Below, one piece after another: positions 6,630 to 14,574 of a stretch of DNA of 19,712 nucleotides. A program made the translations under genes and the position numbers. The stretch's first letter is position 1; each line of letters opens with the position of its first letter. Location of the stretch: contig CAIWDQ010000211.1 in NCBI GenBank assembly GCA_903911455.1, positions 1 through 19,712 on the forward strand, read 5' to 3'. The DNA is from an uncultured bacterium (GTDB lineage: Bacteria > Bacteroidota > Bacteroidia > Bacteroidales > JACABE01). The notes below the pieces were generated by a model. That model ran no database searches. It had not been told where the DNA came from and saw only the letters and a list, made by a program, of their open reading frames with translations.

Positions 6630-8291
6630 ATGAAGGCATCTAAATTTAGTAAAATACTTGAAAGCCCATTACTAAAGAAATATCTTAAATTACGATCTTC
6701 AATTTATGGTCGGGTTATTTACATTATTATTATTCTTTCAATCTTCTTATTTGTTTCATTTGGGATCATATTTAGGTCTGTAAACGAAGGCTACATGAAA
6801 AGCATTATCAAACAGCGTGGAAATAATGCTGCTTTAATTGTTAAAAGTGCTTTATACCAATCTATGTTAGAAAACAACAAAAGCACATTACAAAGCACTC
6901 TTACAGTTATAAACAGATTGTCAGGCATCGATGATGTAAATCTTTATGATAGTAAAGAGAATTTAGTTTACTCTTCATTTACACCAAATACAATTGGGCA
7001 TAGTAATCCTAATTGCAAAGAATGTCATACTAGTATTAAATCTATTTTACCTGATAAAGATAATAATTTTAAAGTAATAGGGATAAATAGTGAATGTATG
7101 ATGAATCAAAATGACAATAAACACAGGCATTTATTGATTAATTCACCTATTTTAAATGAAAAATCATGTTATACAAGTTCCTGTCATGCTCATCAACAAA
7201 ATGATAAAGTTTTGGGTTCTCTTATCATAAAGATTCCTTTAGATGAACTTGATAATACTTTAGGAAAATCATCAATGAATTTCTATCTGTTTGCAACTAT
7301 AATGACGATAATTTTATTAGGTTTTCTAATTATCTTTACAAGAAAGGAAATAAAAAGGCCGTTAAATGCTTTAATAAGAGCTAGCGATGCAGTATCAAAA
7401 GGTGATAGGGAAATGCGGCTTGAAATTAAGCCAAACCAATTAGATGATATGCGCATGGTTTCAGTTGCTTTTAATGACATGCTTGATAATTTACAGGCAA
7501 AAAATAAAGAACTACATAATTGGTCACAGCAACTTGAATATAAAGTACAAAAGAAATCTGAAGAATTAAGTCAAGCTCAAAATGAACTCATAAATATTGA
7601 AAGAATTGCATCTCTTGGCAAATTATCACTTTCGGTAGCACATGAAATTAACAATCCACTTTCAGGTATTCTCATTTATACTAAACTTGTTCAAAAACAA
7701 ATTCTAAATGAAGGCATTAAATCAGAGAAAAAAGAATCGGTTTTGAAGCATCTCAAGATGATTGAAAATGAAACGAAACGTTGTGGGGATATTGTAAAAG
7801 GCTTATTGGATTTTTCAAGAAAAGATCAAAATAGTTTTGAGGATAAACATATTCATGAAATATTAATTGAAACAAGTGATTTAATGAATCACTCAATGAA
7901 AATAGCTAAGATAGTCTTTTTAACAGACTTTTCAGCTAAGCACGATCTTGTGTATTGTAATCCTAATCAAATTAAACAAGCATGTATTGCAGTGCTAGTT
8001 AATGCCTCCGAAGCTGTAAATGAGAATGGTGAAATTTATTTTAAAACATTTAACTCTGACGATTCTCATATCACAATTGAAATAAATGATAATGGTTCCG
8101 GTATTAATCAAGAAGATATTTCTCATATTTTCGAACCATTTTTCTCTACCAAATATAATACCAGAGGTACAGGATTAGGATTAGCAATTGTACATGGAAT
8201 TGTACAAAATCATAATGGAAAAATAAATGTAGTTTCGGAACAAGGTAAAGGAACAAGTATCTCATTAGTATTGCCTTTAAAAACAAAATAA
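6630..8291 (+). CDS. Membrane sensor histidine kinase with c-type-heme motifs in its sensor domain
   Basis: A 553-residue two-component kinase. In order: TM1 (about 29-48), an extracytoplasmic sensor (about 49-215), TM2 (about 217-237), a HAMP-like linker (about 238-292), a coiled coil (about 292-325), HisKA with the phospho-acceptor H338 in SVAHEINNPLSG, and HATPase_c with N458, DNGSGI (487-492) and GTGLGL (513-518). The sensor contains a classical heme-c attachment motif CKECH (129-133) and a CX4CH motif CYTSSCH (180-186) followed by another His (188). Histidines at 124, 165 and 167 could serve as further heme ligands. A sensor for redox state or a small diatomic ligand is therefore likely; heme-c sensor domains are known from Geobacter signalling proteins. 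It is 12 bases from the sigma-54 response regulator, its evident partner, and lies downstream of the electron-transfer operon it probably controls. Confidence 0.9.
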   Translation: MKASKFSKILESPLLKKYLKLRSSIYGRVIYIIIILSIFLFVSFGIIFRSVNEGYMKSIIKQRGNNAALIVKSALYQSMLENNKSTLQSTLTVINRLSGIDDVNLYDSKENLVYSSFTPNTIGHSNPNCKECHTSIKSILPDKDNNFKVIGINSECMMNQNDNKHRHLLINSPILNEKSCYTSSCHAHQQNDKVLGSLIIKIPLDELDNTLGKSSMNFYLFATIMTIILLGFLIIFTRKEIKRPLNALIRASDAVSKGDREMRLEIKPNQLDDMRMVSVAFNDMLDNLQAKNKELHNWSQQLEYKVQKKSEELSQAQNELINIERIASLGKLSLSVAHEINNPLSGILIYTKLVQKQILNEGIKSEKKESVLKHLKMIENETKRCGDIVKGLLDFSRKDQNSFEDKHIHEILIETSDLMNHSMKIAKIVFLTDFSAKHDLVYCNPNQIKQACIAVLVNASEAVNENGEIYFKTFNSDDSHITIEINDNGSGINQEDISHIFEPFFSTKYNTRGTGLGLAIVHGIVQNHNGKINVVSEQGKGTSISLVLPLKTK

Positions 8292-8303
8292 TTATTAAAT
8301 AAA

Positions 8304-9647
8304 ATGAATAATAAAATATCAATATTGATAGTTGATGATGAAGATTCTGTTAGGGATTCTCTTTTCAACTGGTTTATAGAAGATGGTTATAGAGTAGAAT
8401 GTGCAGAAAATGCTAAGATTGCTTTATCAAAAATTGAAACTGATAATTTTGATATCATTTTAGCAGATATTAAAATGCCTGGGATGGATGGCATGGAAAT
8501 GCTTAGAAGAATAAAATCACTAAAAAATGAATTAATAGTTATAATAATGACAGCTTTCGCAACTGTAGATACTGCAGTTCAAGCTTTGAAAGATGGTGCA
8601 TTTGATTATATTACTAAACCTTTTGATCCCGATGATCTATCACATTTGATTAGAAACGCATCAAAGCAAATTTCTTTATCAAAAGAAAATGAAATACTAA
8701 AAGAAAGAGTTGTTGTCTTAGAAAATGTTGAAGACATAATTGGAAATAGCGAATCGATGAAAAGAGTTCTTCATGAAGTAGAAAATGTTTCACAATCCAA
8801 TTCTTCAGTTATTATTACAGGAGAAAGTGGAACTGGAAAAGAACTCATTGCCAAAGCTATTCATTCTAATTCTTCACGAAAATACTTCCCTTTAGTTAGT
8901 GTTCATTGCGGTGCTTTATCAGAAAGTCTACTGGAAAGTGAATTGTTTGGTCATGAAAAAGGTGCATTTACAGGAGCTATGTATGTAAGAAAAGGGAGGT
9001 TTGAAATGGCAGATAGTGGATCTATTTTTCTTGATGAAATCTCAACTATCTCAACAAAAATGCAAGTTGAACTTTTACGTGTATTAGAAACTAAATCATT
9101 TGTACGTGTGGGTGGTAATAAAGAAATCATGTCTGATTTCAGAGTTATTTGTGCTACTAATAAAAATTTAAAACAAATGGTTGAAGAAGGGACTTTCAGA
9201 GAGGATTTATTTTACCGTTTGAATGTTGTAAATATTCATATTCCACCTTTGCGCGAAAGAAAAGAAGATATTCCTTTATTAGTAGACTATTTTATCAATA
9301 AATATTGTACAGCAATGAATAAACCAGTTGTACAGATAGATGTTACAACTATTAAACGTTTATCAGAATTTGAATTTCCCGGTAATATACGCGAACTTGA
9401 AAACATGATTGAACGTGCAATAGTCGTAGGCAATGGAAAGAAAATTACTTTAAAGGACTTTATTTTTGAAAAGAAAACTATTAAATCATCAAAGGAAAGT
9501 CTGGATGAACAAGAAAGGATTCATATTACTCAAATCTTAAATAAATATAACTGGAATATATCACGCTCTGCTAAAGCTTTGCAAGTTGATAGAGTTACTT
9601 TATATAACAAAATAAAGAAATATAACTTAAAAGCTTCATCCAAATAA
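8304..9647 (+). CDS. NtrC/AtoC-type sigma-54-dependent response regulator
   Basis: A 447-residue transcriptional activator. The receiver domain (about 5-118) has D11, D12, the phospho-acceptor D55, T83 and K105. The AAA+ domain (about 145-380) has Walker A GESGTGKE (173-180), the sigma-54-contacting GAFTGA loop (220-225), Walker B IFLDE (231-235 of that domain stretch, D244-E245 in the protein) and FREDLFYRL (298-306), which holds the arginine-finger region. A Fis-type helix-turn-helix ends the protein (about 418-440, RSAKALQVDRVTLYNKIKKY). All key residues for ATP hydrolysis and sigma-54 contact are present, so it should be a working activator. Its likely targets are the -24/-12 promoter at 2776-2793, through the palindrome at 2686-2700, and perhaps its own operon through 6567-6581. 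Confidence 0.95.
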   Translation: MNNKISILIVDDEDSVRDSLFNWFIEDGYRVECAENAKIALSKIETDNFDIILADIKMPGMDGMEMLRRIKSLKNELIVIIMTAFATVDTAVQALKDGAFDYITKPFDPDDLSHLIRNASKQISLSKENEILKERVVVLENVEDIIGNSESMKRVLHEVENVSQSNSSVIITGESGTGKELIAKAIHSNSSRKYFPLVSVHCGALSESLLESELFGHEKGAFTGAMYVRKGRFEMADSGSIFLDEISTISTKMQVELLRVLETKSFVRVGGNKEIMSDFRVICATNKNLKQMVEEGTFREDLFYRLNVVNIHIPPLRERKEDIPLLVDYFINKYCTAMNKPVVQIDVTTIKRLSEFEFPGNIRELENMIERAIVVGNGKKITLKDFIFEKKTIKSSKESLDEQERIHITQILNKYNWNISRSAKALQVDRVTLYNKIKKYNLKASSK

Positions 9648-9711
9648 AATCTTGACTATAATATAGCTGACTCAAGATGAAACAACTATTCAACTCATAA
9701 TAATATTGTGA

Positions 9712-10236
9712 ATGAGTACAAAAAACATCACACTAATATCCTTTGGGTACTTTGAACAATACTTTCTTAAAAATATTGTTAAGAATATACAGCAAGTGTT
9801 TAATATTAATGTTGAATTAAAAGAAGGACATCTTGATCTAAGTGATTATTATAATCCTGCTAGAAGACAGTATGATGCAAATAAATTGCTACAAGAAGTG
9901 AACTCTAATTTTTCTTCAATTGACAACAAAACAATAGGTCTATTCAATGTTGATTTATTTATTCCCATCTTTACTTTTATTTTCGGACAAGCATATTTAA
10001 ACAATAATTCAGGTATAGCTTCAATCTACAGATTGAATAATGAACGTTACGGAATTGAGCCTGATGACAATCTATTATTAGAACGTTTTAGCAAAGAAAT
10101 TATACATGAATTAGGACATACTTTTGGATTAACACACTGTCATGTTACAGATTGTGTGATGAGATCAGTAAGTTATGTAGAGGATATTGATCAAAAAAGT
10201 ACTAACTTTTGCCCTTCATGTAGAAATCAACTCTAA
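9712..10236 (+). CDS. amzA: Archaemetzincin family zinc metalloprotease
   Basis: A 174-residue protein with the archaemetzincin signature: HELGHTFGLTHC at 132-143 (zinc ligands H132, H136 and H142, catalytic base E133), then C148-V-M150 (the metzincin Met-turn) and CPSC at 167-170. The four cysteines C143, C148, C167 and C170 should form the second, structural zinc site typical of this family. There is no signal peptide, so it is probably cytoplasmic. The start at 9712 gives a full-length domain. It follows the response regulator by 64 bases, a gap that contains an inverted repeat (9649-9655 with 9672-9678), so membership in the same transcript is uncertain. The physiological substrate of bacterial archaemetzincins is unknown to me. 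Confidence 0.9.
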   Translation: MSTKNITLISFGYFEQYFLKNIVKNIQQVFNINVELKEGHLDLSDYYNPARRQYDANKLLQEVNSNFSSIDNKTIGLFNVDLFIPIFTFIFGQAYLNNNSGIASIYRLNNERYGIEPDDNLLLERFSKEIIHELGHTFGLTHCHVTDCVMRSVSYVEDIDQKSTNFCPSCRNQL

Positions 10237-10286
10237 TTATTTTTGAATACATTTTTATTCTAAGTTAAAGATTGATAGTGAGGAGT

Positions 10287-10341
10287 CATCTTCATGAACT
10301 TTCAGCTAATAGTAGACAAAGATGGTCCATCTTCATGAACT
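10287..10341. repeat. Two direct copies of a 14-base element, inverted relative to the 21-bp repeats
   Basis: CATCTTCATGAACT occurs at 10287-10300 and 10328-10341. Its first half is the reverse complement of the GAAGATG core of the adjacent tandem repeats. Between the copies lies a 13-bp palindrome AGATGGTCCATCT (10320-10332). The arm CCATCTTCA (10327-10335) can pair with TGAAGATGG (10359-10367) in the first tandem unit. Confidence 0.6.
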
Positions 10342-10355
10342 ATTCATCTATCTTT

Positions 10356-10523
10356 ACGTGAAGATGGACTAACATCACGTGAAGATGGAATAAGATTACG
10401 TAAAAATGAACTAAGATCACGTGAAGATAGGCTAAGATTATGTGAAGTTATATTAAGATTACGTAAAAATGATCTAAGATCACATAAAGATAGTGCATTT
10501 TTATGCGATTATATATTAGAAGT
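10356..10523. repeat. Eight imperfect 21-bp tandem repeats
   Basis: Units start at 10356, 10377, 10398, 10419, 10440, 10461, 10482 and 10503. The typical unit begins ACGTGAAGATGG and ends CTAAGATC. Units 3 and 6 differ at one base, and units 5 and 8 also resemble each other, so a 63-bp block (units 3-5) seems to have been duplicated and then decayed at its 3' end. Junctions of units 1/2 and 3/4 form the 8-bp palindrome TCACGTGA. On + one frame stays open through the array and reads as seven-residue repeats (for example LRSREDR, LRKNDLR). I find no start codon or promoter for it, so I do not call a gene. With the element at 10287-10341 and the terminator at 10531-10575 this accounts for the 356-base gap 10237-10592. 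Confidence 0.8.
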
Positions 10524-10530
10524 ACAAAAT

Positions 10531-10575
10531 AAAGAAAAAAATGCTCTATCAAATGACATTGATAGAGCTTTTCAA
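10531..10575 (-). terminator. Intrinsic terminator of the secreted-protein gene
   Basis: A 10-bp stem GCTCTATCAA (10543-10552) pairs with 10559-10568 around the 6-base loop ATGACA. Read on -, it is followed by a run of T (ATTTTTTTC). It lies just past the stop of the gene at 10593-11882. Confidence 0.85.
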
Positions 10576-10592
10576 TTAGAACCTACTAATTA

Positions 10593-11882
10593 TTATCTTT
10601 TTTCAGATTCTTTATGTTCCTGTTTCTTTTCTACAGGTTTATTGATAGATTTTGGAGCTTGTTTAGTTTCTGTTCTTGGAGTTGTTTTTGTTTCGGTTCT
10701 TATTGCCGGTTTAGATTCTTGTCTGTTTGTTGGTCGTGCTTCTTGTCTATTTGCTGGTCTATTGTTAGGAGTAGTATTAGTTGGCGTTGTAGCTTGTCTG
10801 TTAGTAGGATTCATATTTTGGTTTGAATTCTGTCTTTGAGTAGGTGCTGCATTTTGAGTATTATTTGGTCTGCTTTCAGTTCTGACAGCTGGTCTTGGAT
10901 TAGTTGTAGTTGCTGGAGTGTTAGGAGTTCTGTTTTGTTGTTGAATTCTTTTGTTATCTATTCTATTTGGAGTGCTTTGATTTCTGATTACATTGTTTTG
11001 AGTTCTGTTAGTTCTGTTCCCCCTTGGTGCAGCAGCAGTTCTATCATATGTCCTCTTGTATTCACCTCTTTCAATTCTATTGTGAACAACTACAGAAGAT
11101 GTTCTTCTTGGTCCATAATAATTATGTGCAGTTTGAACATTATAATTATGTGTTTGATGGAAATATGAATAACTATTGTGATTATGCCAGTGACCATAAT
11201 AGTCATCATAATACATAGGTCTCCAAGGATGCCAGTATGTTGGATAATATCCATATCTATATGGAGAGGCATATACTACATAATTTGGTGCAAACATATA
11301 GTGAATTATACTCCAAGCACCAACTGCATATATAAAGTCAGAAGAATGACCAACTCTATCATTTGAATAATAATAATTATATTCATAAACATTACCACCA
11401 CTAGCTACATTATTATTCATATTAGTATTATAACCTGGATTAGGAGTTCCAGAAGGAGCTGGCTCAACTATATAATCCTTACCATATAAAGCTAAATCCC
11501 CAATCATCTGAATCTGAATCTTATTATTCTTGTCTTTTTCTACTTCAATAACAGCGACATCTTGAGACTCATTCTCATTTAATATATCACGAAGAACAAT
11601 TATGTGAGCGTTGCCACTAACATTATCTATTACTTTTACGTAATCTATTTTACCATCACCATCCAAATCAAGATTATTTATTTTAGTATCTTCTGCATTA
11701 AGTTTCTGTTCAAACTCTTCTAAAGTCTGACATTGTTGAAAGAGGCTTAATGCTCCATAAAGATTAAAGTTATCACCAGGTAAACCAAGTCTACCAGTGT
11801 TATTATAACTTTGTGTTTTACCTGGAATACTAAATAGTAAACTTCCAAATATAATTGCGATTATGATTACTGACCTTTTCAT
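10593..11882 (-). CDS. Secreted protein with DxDxDG calcium-type loop and long disordered tail
   Basis: A 429-residue protein from the start at 11882 (MKRSVIIIAIIFGSLLF), which begins exactly at a good signal peptide (about 1-24). An upstream in-frame ATG at 11933 would place a further hydrophobic stretch ahead and is less likely. Residues about 35-140 form a compact domain with the acidic loop DLDGDGKID (72-80), an EF-hand/dockerin-like calcium site. Next comes a Tyr/His/Trp-rich segment (about 190-260) and then a C-terminal half of low complexity rich in Asn, Gln, Arg, Thr and Pro with NRQ and RTE repeats, strongly basic and surely disordered. The N-terminal domain resembles uncharacterised Bacteroidota secreted proteins as I remember them. 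Function is unknown; a periplasmic or cell-envelope role is possible. It is followed by its own terminator. Confidence 0.75.
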   Translation of the reverse strand: MKRSVIIIAIIFGSLLFSIPGKTQSYNNTGRLGLPGDNFNLYGALSLFQQCQTLEEFEQKLNAEDTKINNLDLDGDGKIDYVKVIDNVSGNAHIIVLRDILNENESQDVAVIEVEKDKNNKIQIQMIGDLALYGKDYIVEPAPSGTPNPGYNTNMNNNVASGGNVYEYNYYYSNDRVGHSSDFIYAVGAWSIIHYMFAPNYVVYASPYRYGYYPTYWHPWRPMYYDDYYGHWHNHNSYSYFHQTHNYNVQTAHNYYGPRRTSSVVVHNRIERGEYKRTYDRTAAAPRGNRTNRTQNNVIRNQSTPNRIDNKRIQQQNRTPNTPATTTNPRPAVRTESRPNNTQNAAPTQRQNSNQNMNPTNRQATTPTNTTPNNRPANRQEARPTNRQESKPAIRTETKTTPRTETKQAPKSINKPVEKKQEHKESEKR

Positions 11883-11909
11883 TGTTTTATTTATTAAAGT
11901 TAATTTGAT

Positions 11910-11939
11910 TAAAATTACAAAGACAAAATTCATGCCAAA
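11910..11939 (-). promoter_or_regulatory. Possible promoter of the secreted-protein gene
   Basis: On - a TTTG (11936-11939) lies 18 bases upstream of TAATTTTA (11910-11917), one base off the TAnnTTTG -7 consensus, about 28 bases before the ATG at 11882. The match is moderate. Confidence 0.35.
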
Positions 11940-11987
11940 GTTAAGAATTTATCTTATGATACCATCACTTATTTTTTATACTTATAA

Positions 11988-13232
11988 TTATTTCAATAAA
12001 GATTGAGTTTCTTGAACACGATAAACCTTCTTATAATCACCATGTTCTGCTCCATCATTTTTATGAATAAAAATAAGAAAACAAATTGTAATTAACATCT
12101 GTGCTATTATAACAGTTAAAAGTATTTTCTTATTCTCTTTAAGAATATTTGATAGAAAAATATATGTAAAAGGGAATGCACATATAAGATAATGCTGATA
12201 TATAGTTGTTCCGCTTAAGGTCATAAATATGCCTAAACCAAGTAGTATTGCTAAAAGATAAAAATTAGTGATACTCATATCTACAAATAAATCTCTTAGT
12301 AAATTCTTGTCTTTTAACCTCAATCTTAATTGATATAAATATTTAAGAATATTCTTTAAGATAAAAGCAGCAATACCCACCAATATCAAATGAGCAACTG
12401 CAACAAGATAAGTAGGGACTCCTAATACGAATGGTTCTTTGATAAACATCCAGAAATCTTTTCGTAAAGAATAATATATATTAAGACCGGTAGCATCAAG
12501 AAACCAATACAAATAAAAATTAAACTGAAAGATATGAAGAAAGCTTATCTTTGTTTCCTGTGGGTGACTTAATATAAATGACAGCCATGGTATAATTCCA
12601 ATACTTCCAATCAAGCTACCTACAATCCAATATCCCCATCTAAATTTAATCGCATTAAAATAATCGTAAGCTACAGAGAAAACAAAAAGGCCAAATGCAA
12701 AAAAGAATCCACTCATATGTATCTGACCTAGCAATGCACCAGATAATCCCCAAAGAAAGGCACCCCACTTTTTGCTTCTATGATAATTAGTAAATATAAT
12801 TAAAAAAGAAAATATAGGTAACATATCTTGTGCCCATATCTTACGAGAAAAAAGAACTGCTAACGGACTTATAGCGGCAAGAGTGATTCCATATAACCAC
12901 ACATCTTTCTCTTTAGCATCTATTTTCTTAATGATGAAGATTAAAAAACAAAGTATACTTAATATATTTATTATCTGAACAACTCTATCCATTGAAATTG
13001 GATCATGAGTAAATGAAGCAATAACTGCAAAGACACCTACACTTAGTCCGGGATTAACAATACCTCCACCACTCTCCATCCCTACTTCAGGAAACTGCCC
13101 TTTGTCAACAGAAGTGTGAGCCATTTTATACATAAGCTGCTCGTCATCCTTCCATTCCATATCATTAATCCATATCAAACGAAGAAATAGACCGATTGCA
13201 ATAATAGTATATAGTAAGTATTCTTTTTTCAT
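11988..13232 (-). CDS. Family-39-like (GT-C fold) membrane glycosyltransferase
   Basis: A 414-residue polytopic membrane protein with about ten hydrophobic segments. The N-terminus (YLLYTIIAIGLFLRLIWINDMEWKDDEQ) is typical of ArnT/PMT-like glycosyltransferases: a first helix ending in an aromatic/basic edge, then a periplasmic loop with an acidic pair (here D-D-E near residues 28-31) that acts in catalysis or metal binding. A second typical segment, LAAISPLAVLFSRKIWAQDMLPIF, follows the third helix. Such enzymes move a sugar from a polyprenyl-phosphate donor to lipid or protein on the outer face of the inner membrane. Donor and acceptor cannot be told from sequence. It is flanked by a terminator on its upstream side (13297-13328), so it has its own promoter somewhere in 13233-13296; no strong box is visible. 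The downstream secreted-protein gene follows in the same direction after about 100 bases. Confidence 0.75.
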   Translation of the reverse strand: MKKEYLLYTIIAIGLFLRLIWINDMEWKDDEQLMYKMAHTSVDKGQFPEVGMESGGGIVNPGLSVGVFAVIASFTHDPISMDRVVQIINILSILCFLIFIIKKIDAKEKDVWLYGITLAAISPLAVLFSRKIWAQDMLPIFSFLIIFTNYHRSKKWGAFLWGLSGALLGQIHMSGFFFAFGLFVFSVAYDYFNAIKFRWGYWIVGSLIGSIGIIPWLSFILSHPQETKISFLHIFQFNFYLYWFLDATGLNIYYSLRKDFWMFIKEPFVLGVPTYLVAVAHLILVGIAAFILKNILKYLYQLRLRLKDKNLLRDLFVDMSITNFYLLAILLGLGIFMTLSGTTIYQHYLICAFPFTYIFLSNILKENKKILLTVIIAQMLITICFLIFIHKNDGAEHGDYKKVYRVQETQSLLK

Positions 13233-13296
13233 TAAAGTTTCAATTTAATCAGACTTGGATCTTTATATTGAGTATATTATATGTTTTAAAATAAAA

Positions 13297-13328
13297 AAAC
13301 GCTCTTTGTTGCCTAACAAAGAGCGTTT
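13297..13328 (-). terminator. Intrinsic terminator after dnaN
   Basis: A perfect 14-bp stem AAACGCTCTTTGTT (13297-13310) pairs with 13315-13328 around the 4-base loop GCCT. On - a run of seven T follows the stem. It ends the gldF-gldG-DUF4340-dnaN transcript 22 bases after the dnaN stop. Confidence 0.9.
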
Positions 13329-13349
13329 ATTATATAAACTATAGTCTTA

Positions 13350-14489
13350 TTAAGATTGATTTAGCATTACAGGCATAACAAGCATTAAGATATCTTCATC
13401 CTTATTTTCGTTATCCATTGGCATTAAAATACCAGCTCTGTTAGGTTGAGACATTTCTAATCTCACCATTTCGTTATCAATATTATTCAACATCTCTTGT
13501 AAGAACTTTGAATTAAATCCTATTTCAATAGGTTCACCATCATAACTACAAGTTAATCTTTCTTTAGCTTCGTTTGAATAGTCAAGATCTTCGGCAGAGA
13601 TTATTATTTCTTGTCCACTTAATTTTAAGCGAACCTGATGTGTAGATTGATTAGCAAAAATTGCAACACGTCTGATTGAATTTAAGAAAGATATTCTATC
13701 AATAACAAGTTTATTTGGATTTTCGCGAGGAATAACAGCTTCGTAATTAGGGTATTTTCCATCAATCAAACGACAAACAAGTTCGATGTTTTCGAAACTA
13801 AAGAATGCATTACGTTGATTATATTCAATCATAACTGGAATGTCTTTATTAGTTAAGCTATTCTTTAACTGTGTTAAAGGTTTCTTAGCTAAAATAAAAG
13901 AAGCAGAACTTTCAGATTTAGCATCAGTTCTTCTGTAACGAACTAATTTATGAGCGTCAGTTGCAACAAATGTAATATCATCTGGAGTTAATTCACAGAA
14001 AATACCTGACATAACCGGACGAAGTTCGTCGTTGCCAGTAGCAAATAATGTTTTATTTATAGCATTTGCAATTATACTGGAATTGATTTCTAATTTAGTG
14101 GTATCTTCCAATACAGGAATCTGAGGGAATTCATCTGCATTCTGACCACTAAGTTTATATTTACCCTCACCTGCAGTAATTTCAACCATAAATGTTTCTT
14201 CATTTATATTGAATACTAGAGGAATGTCTGCAAATGTTTTTAATGATTCTAATAACTTCTTTGCAGGAATGGCCATTTTACCTTCCTGTGCTTCTCCCAA
14301 TGTTTCTTTGTCCAATGGAATTTTAACTGTCATTGTTGTTTCCAGATCCGATGCTGTAACAACTAAATTCTCTCCATTAAACTCAAACAAGAAGTTTTCT
14401 AATATCGGTAAAGTGCTGTTAGCGTTCAATACACCTCCAACAGTTTGTAAGCTTTTTAATAATAACTGACTTTGAACTATAAATCTCAT
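13350..14489 (-). CDS. dnaN: DNA polymerase III beta subunit (sliding clamp)
   Basis: A 379-residue protein, close to the usual length, with three clamp domains (about 1-120, 125-245 and 250-379). Family landmarks are the N-terminal MRFIVQSQLLLKSLQTVGGV, STLPILENFLFE, VATDAHKLVRYR in the second domain, GKYPNYEAVIP, and the C-terminal LMLVMPVML, which corresponds to the end of the clamp where partner proteins bind. It forms the ring that holds the replicative polymerase on DNA. It is the last gene of the leftward gldFG cluster and ends at a strong terminator. It also has a possible promoter of its own: TATTTTTG (14521-14528 on -) matches the -7 consensus, though no -33 element is evident. Confidence 0.97.
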   Translation of the reverse strand: MRFIVQSQLLLKSLQTVGGVLNANSTLPILENFLFEFNGENLVVTASDLETTMTVKIPLDKETLGEAQEGKMAIPAKKLLESLKTFADIPLVFNINEETFMVEITAGEGKYKLSGQNADEFPQIPVLEDTTKLEINSSIIANAINKTLFATGNDELRPVMSGIFCELTPDDITFVATDAHKLVRYRRTDAKSESSASFILAKKPLTQLKNSLTNKDIPVMIEYNQRNAFFSFENIELVCRLIDGKYPNYEAVIPRENPNKLVIDRISFLNSIRRVAIFANQSTHQVRLKLSGQEIIISAEDLDYSNEAKERLTCSYDGEPIEIGFNSKFLQEMLNNIDNEMVRLEMSQPNRAGILMPMDNENKDEDILMLVMPVMLNQS

Positions 14490-14574
14490 GTTGTATTTAT
14501 TTACTAATTATTTCTACTTGCAAAAATATGTTAAATATCGATGTGAATTAAATTTATTTATCAACAAAATACTA

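Noticed and set aside
9649..9678. Inverted repeat ATCTTGA/TCAAGAT as terminator between regulator and archaemetzincin genes
   Set aside because: The stem is 7 bp and AT-rich with a 16-base loop and no T-run.
9701..9710. TAATATTG as the -7 box of the archaemetzincin gene
   Set aside because: It lies only two bases before the ATG, so transcription would start inside the gene.
10356..10523. CRISPR array
   Set aside because: The units are directly adjacent at a 21-bp period with no unique spacers, and no cas genes are present.
10339..10839. Long + strand frame without stop codons across the 21-bp repeats and under the antisense secreted-protein gene
   Set aside because: There is no ATG, GTG or TTG start in the repeat part. 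The right half only mirrors the low-complexity Asn/Gln tail of the - strand gene.
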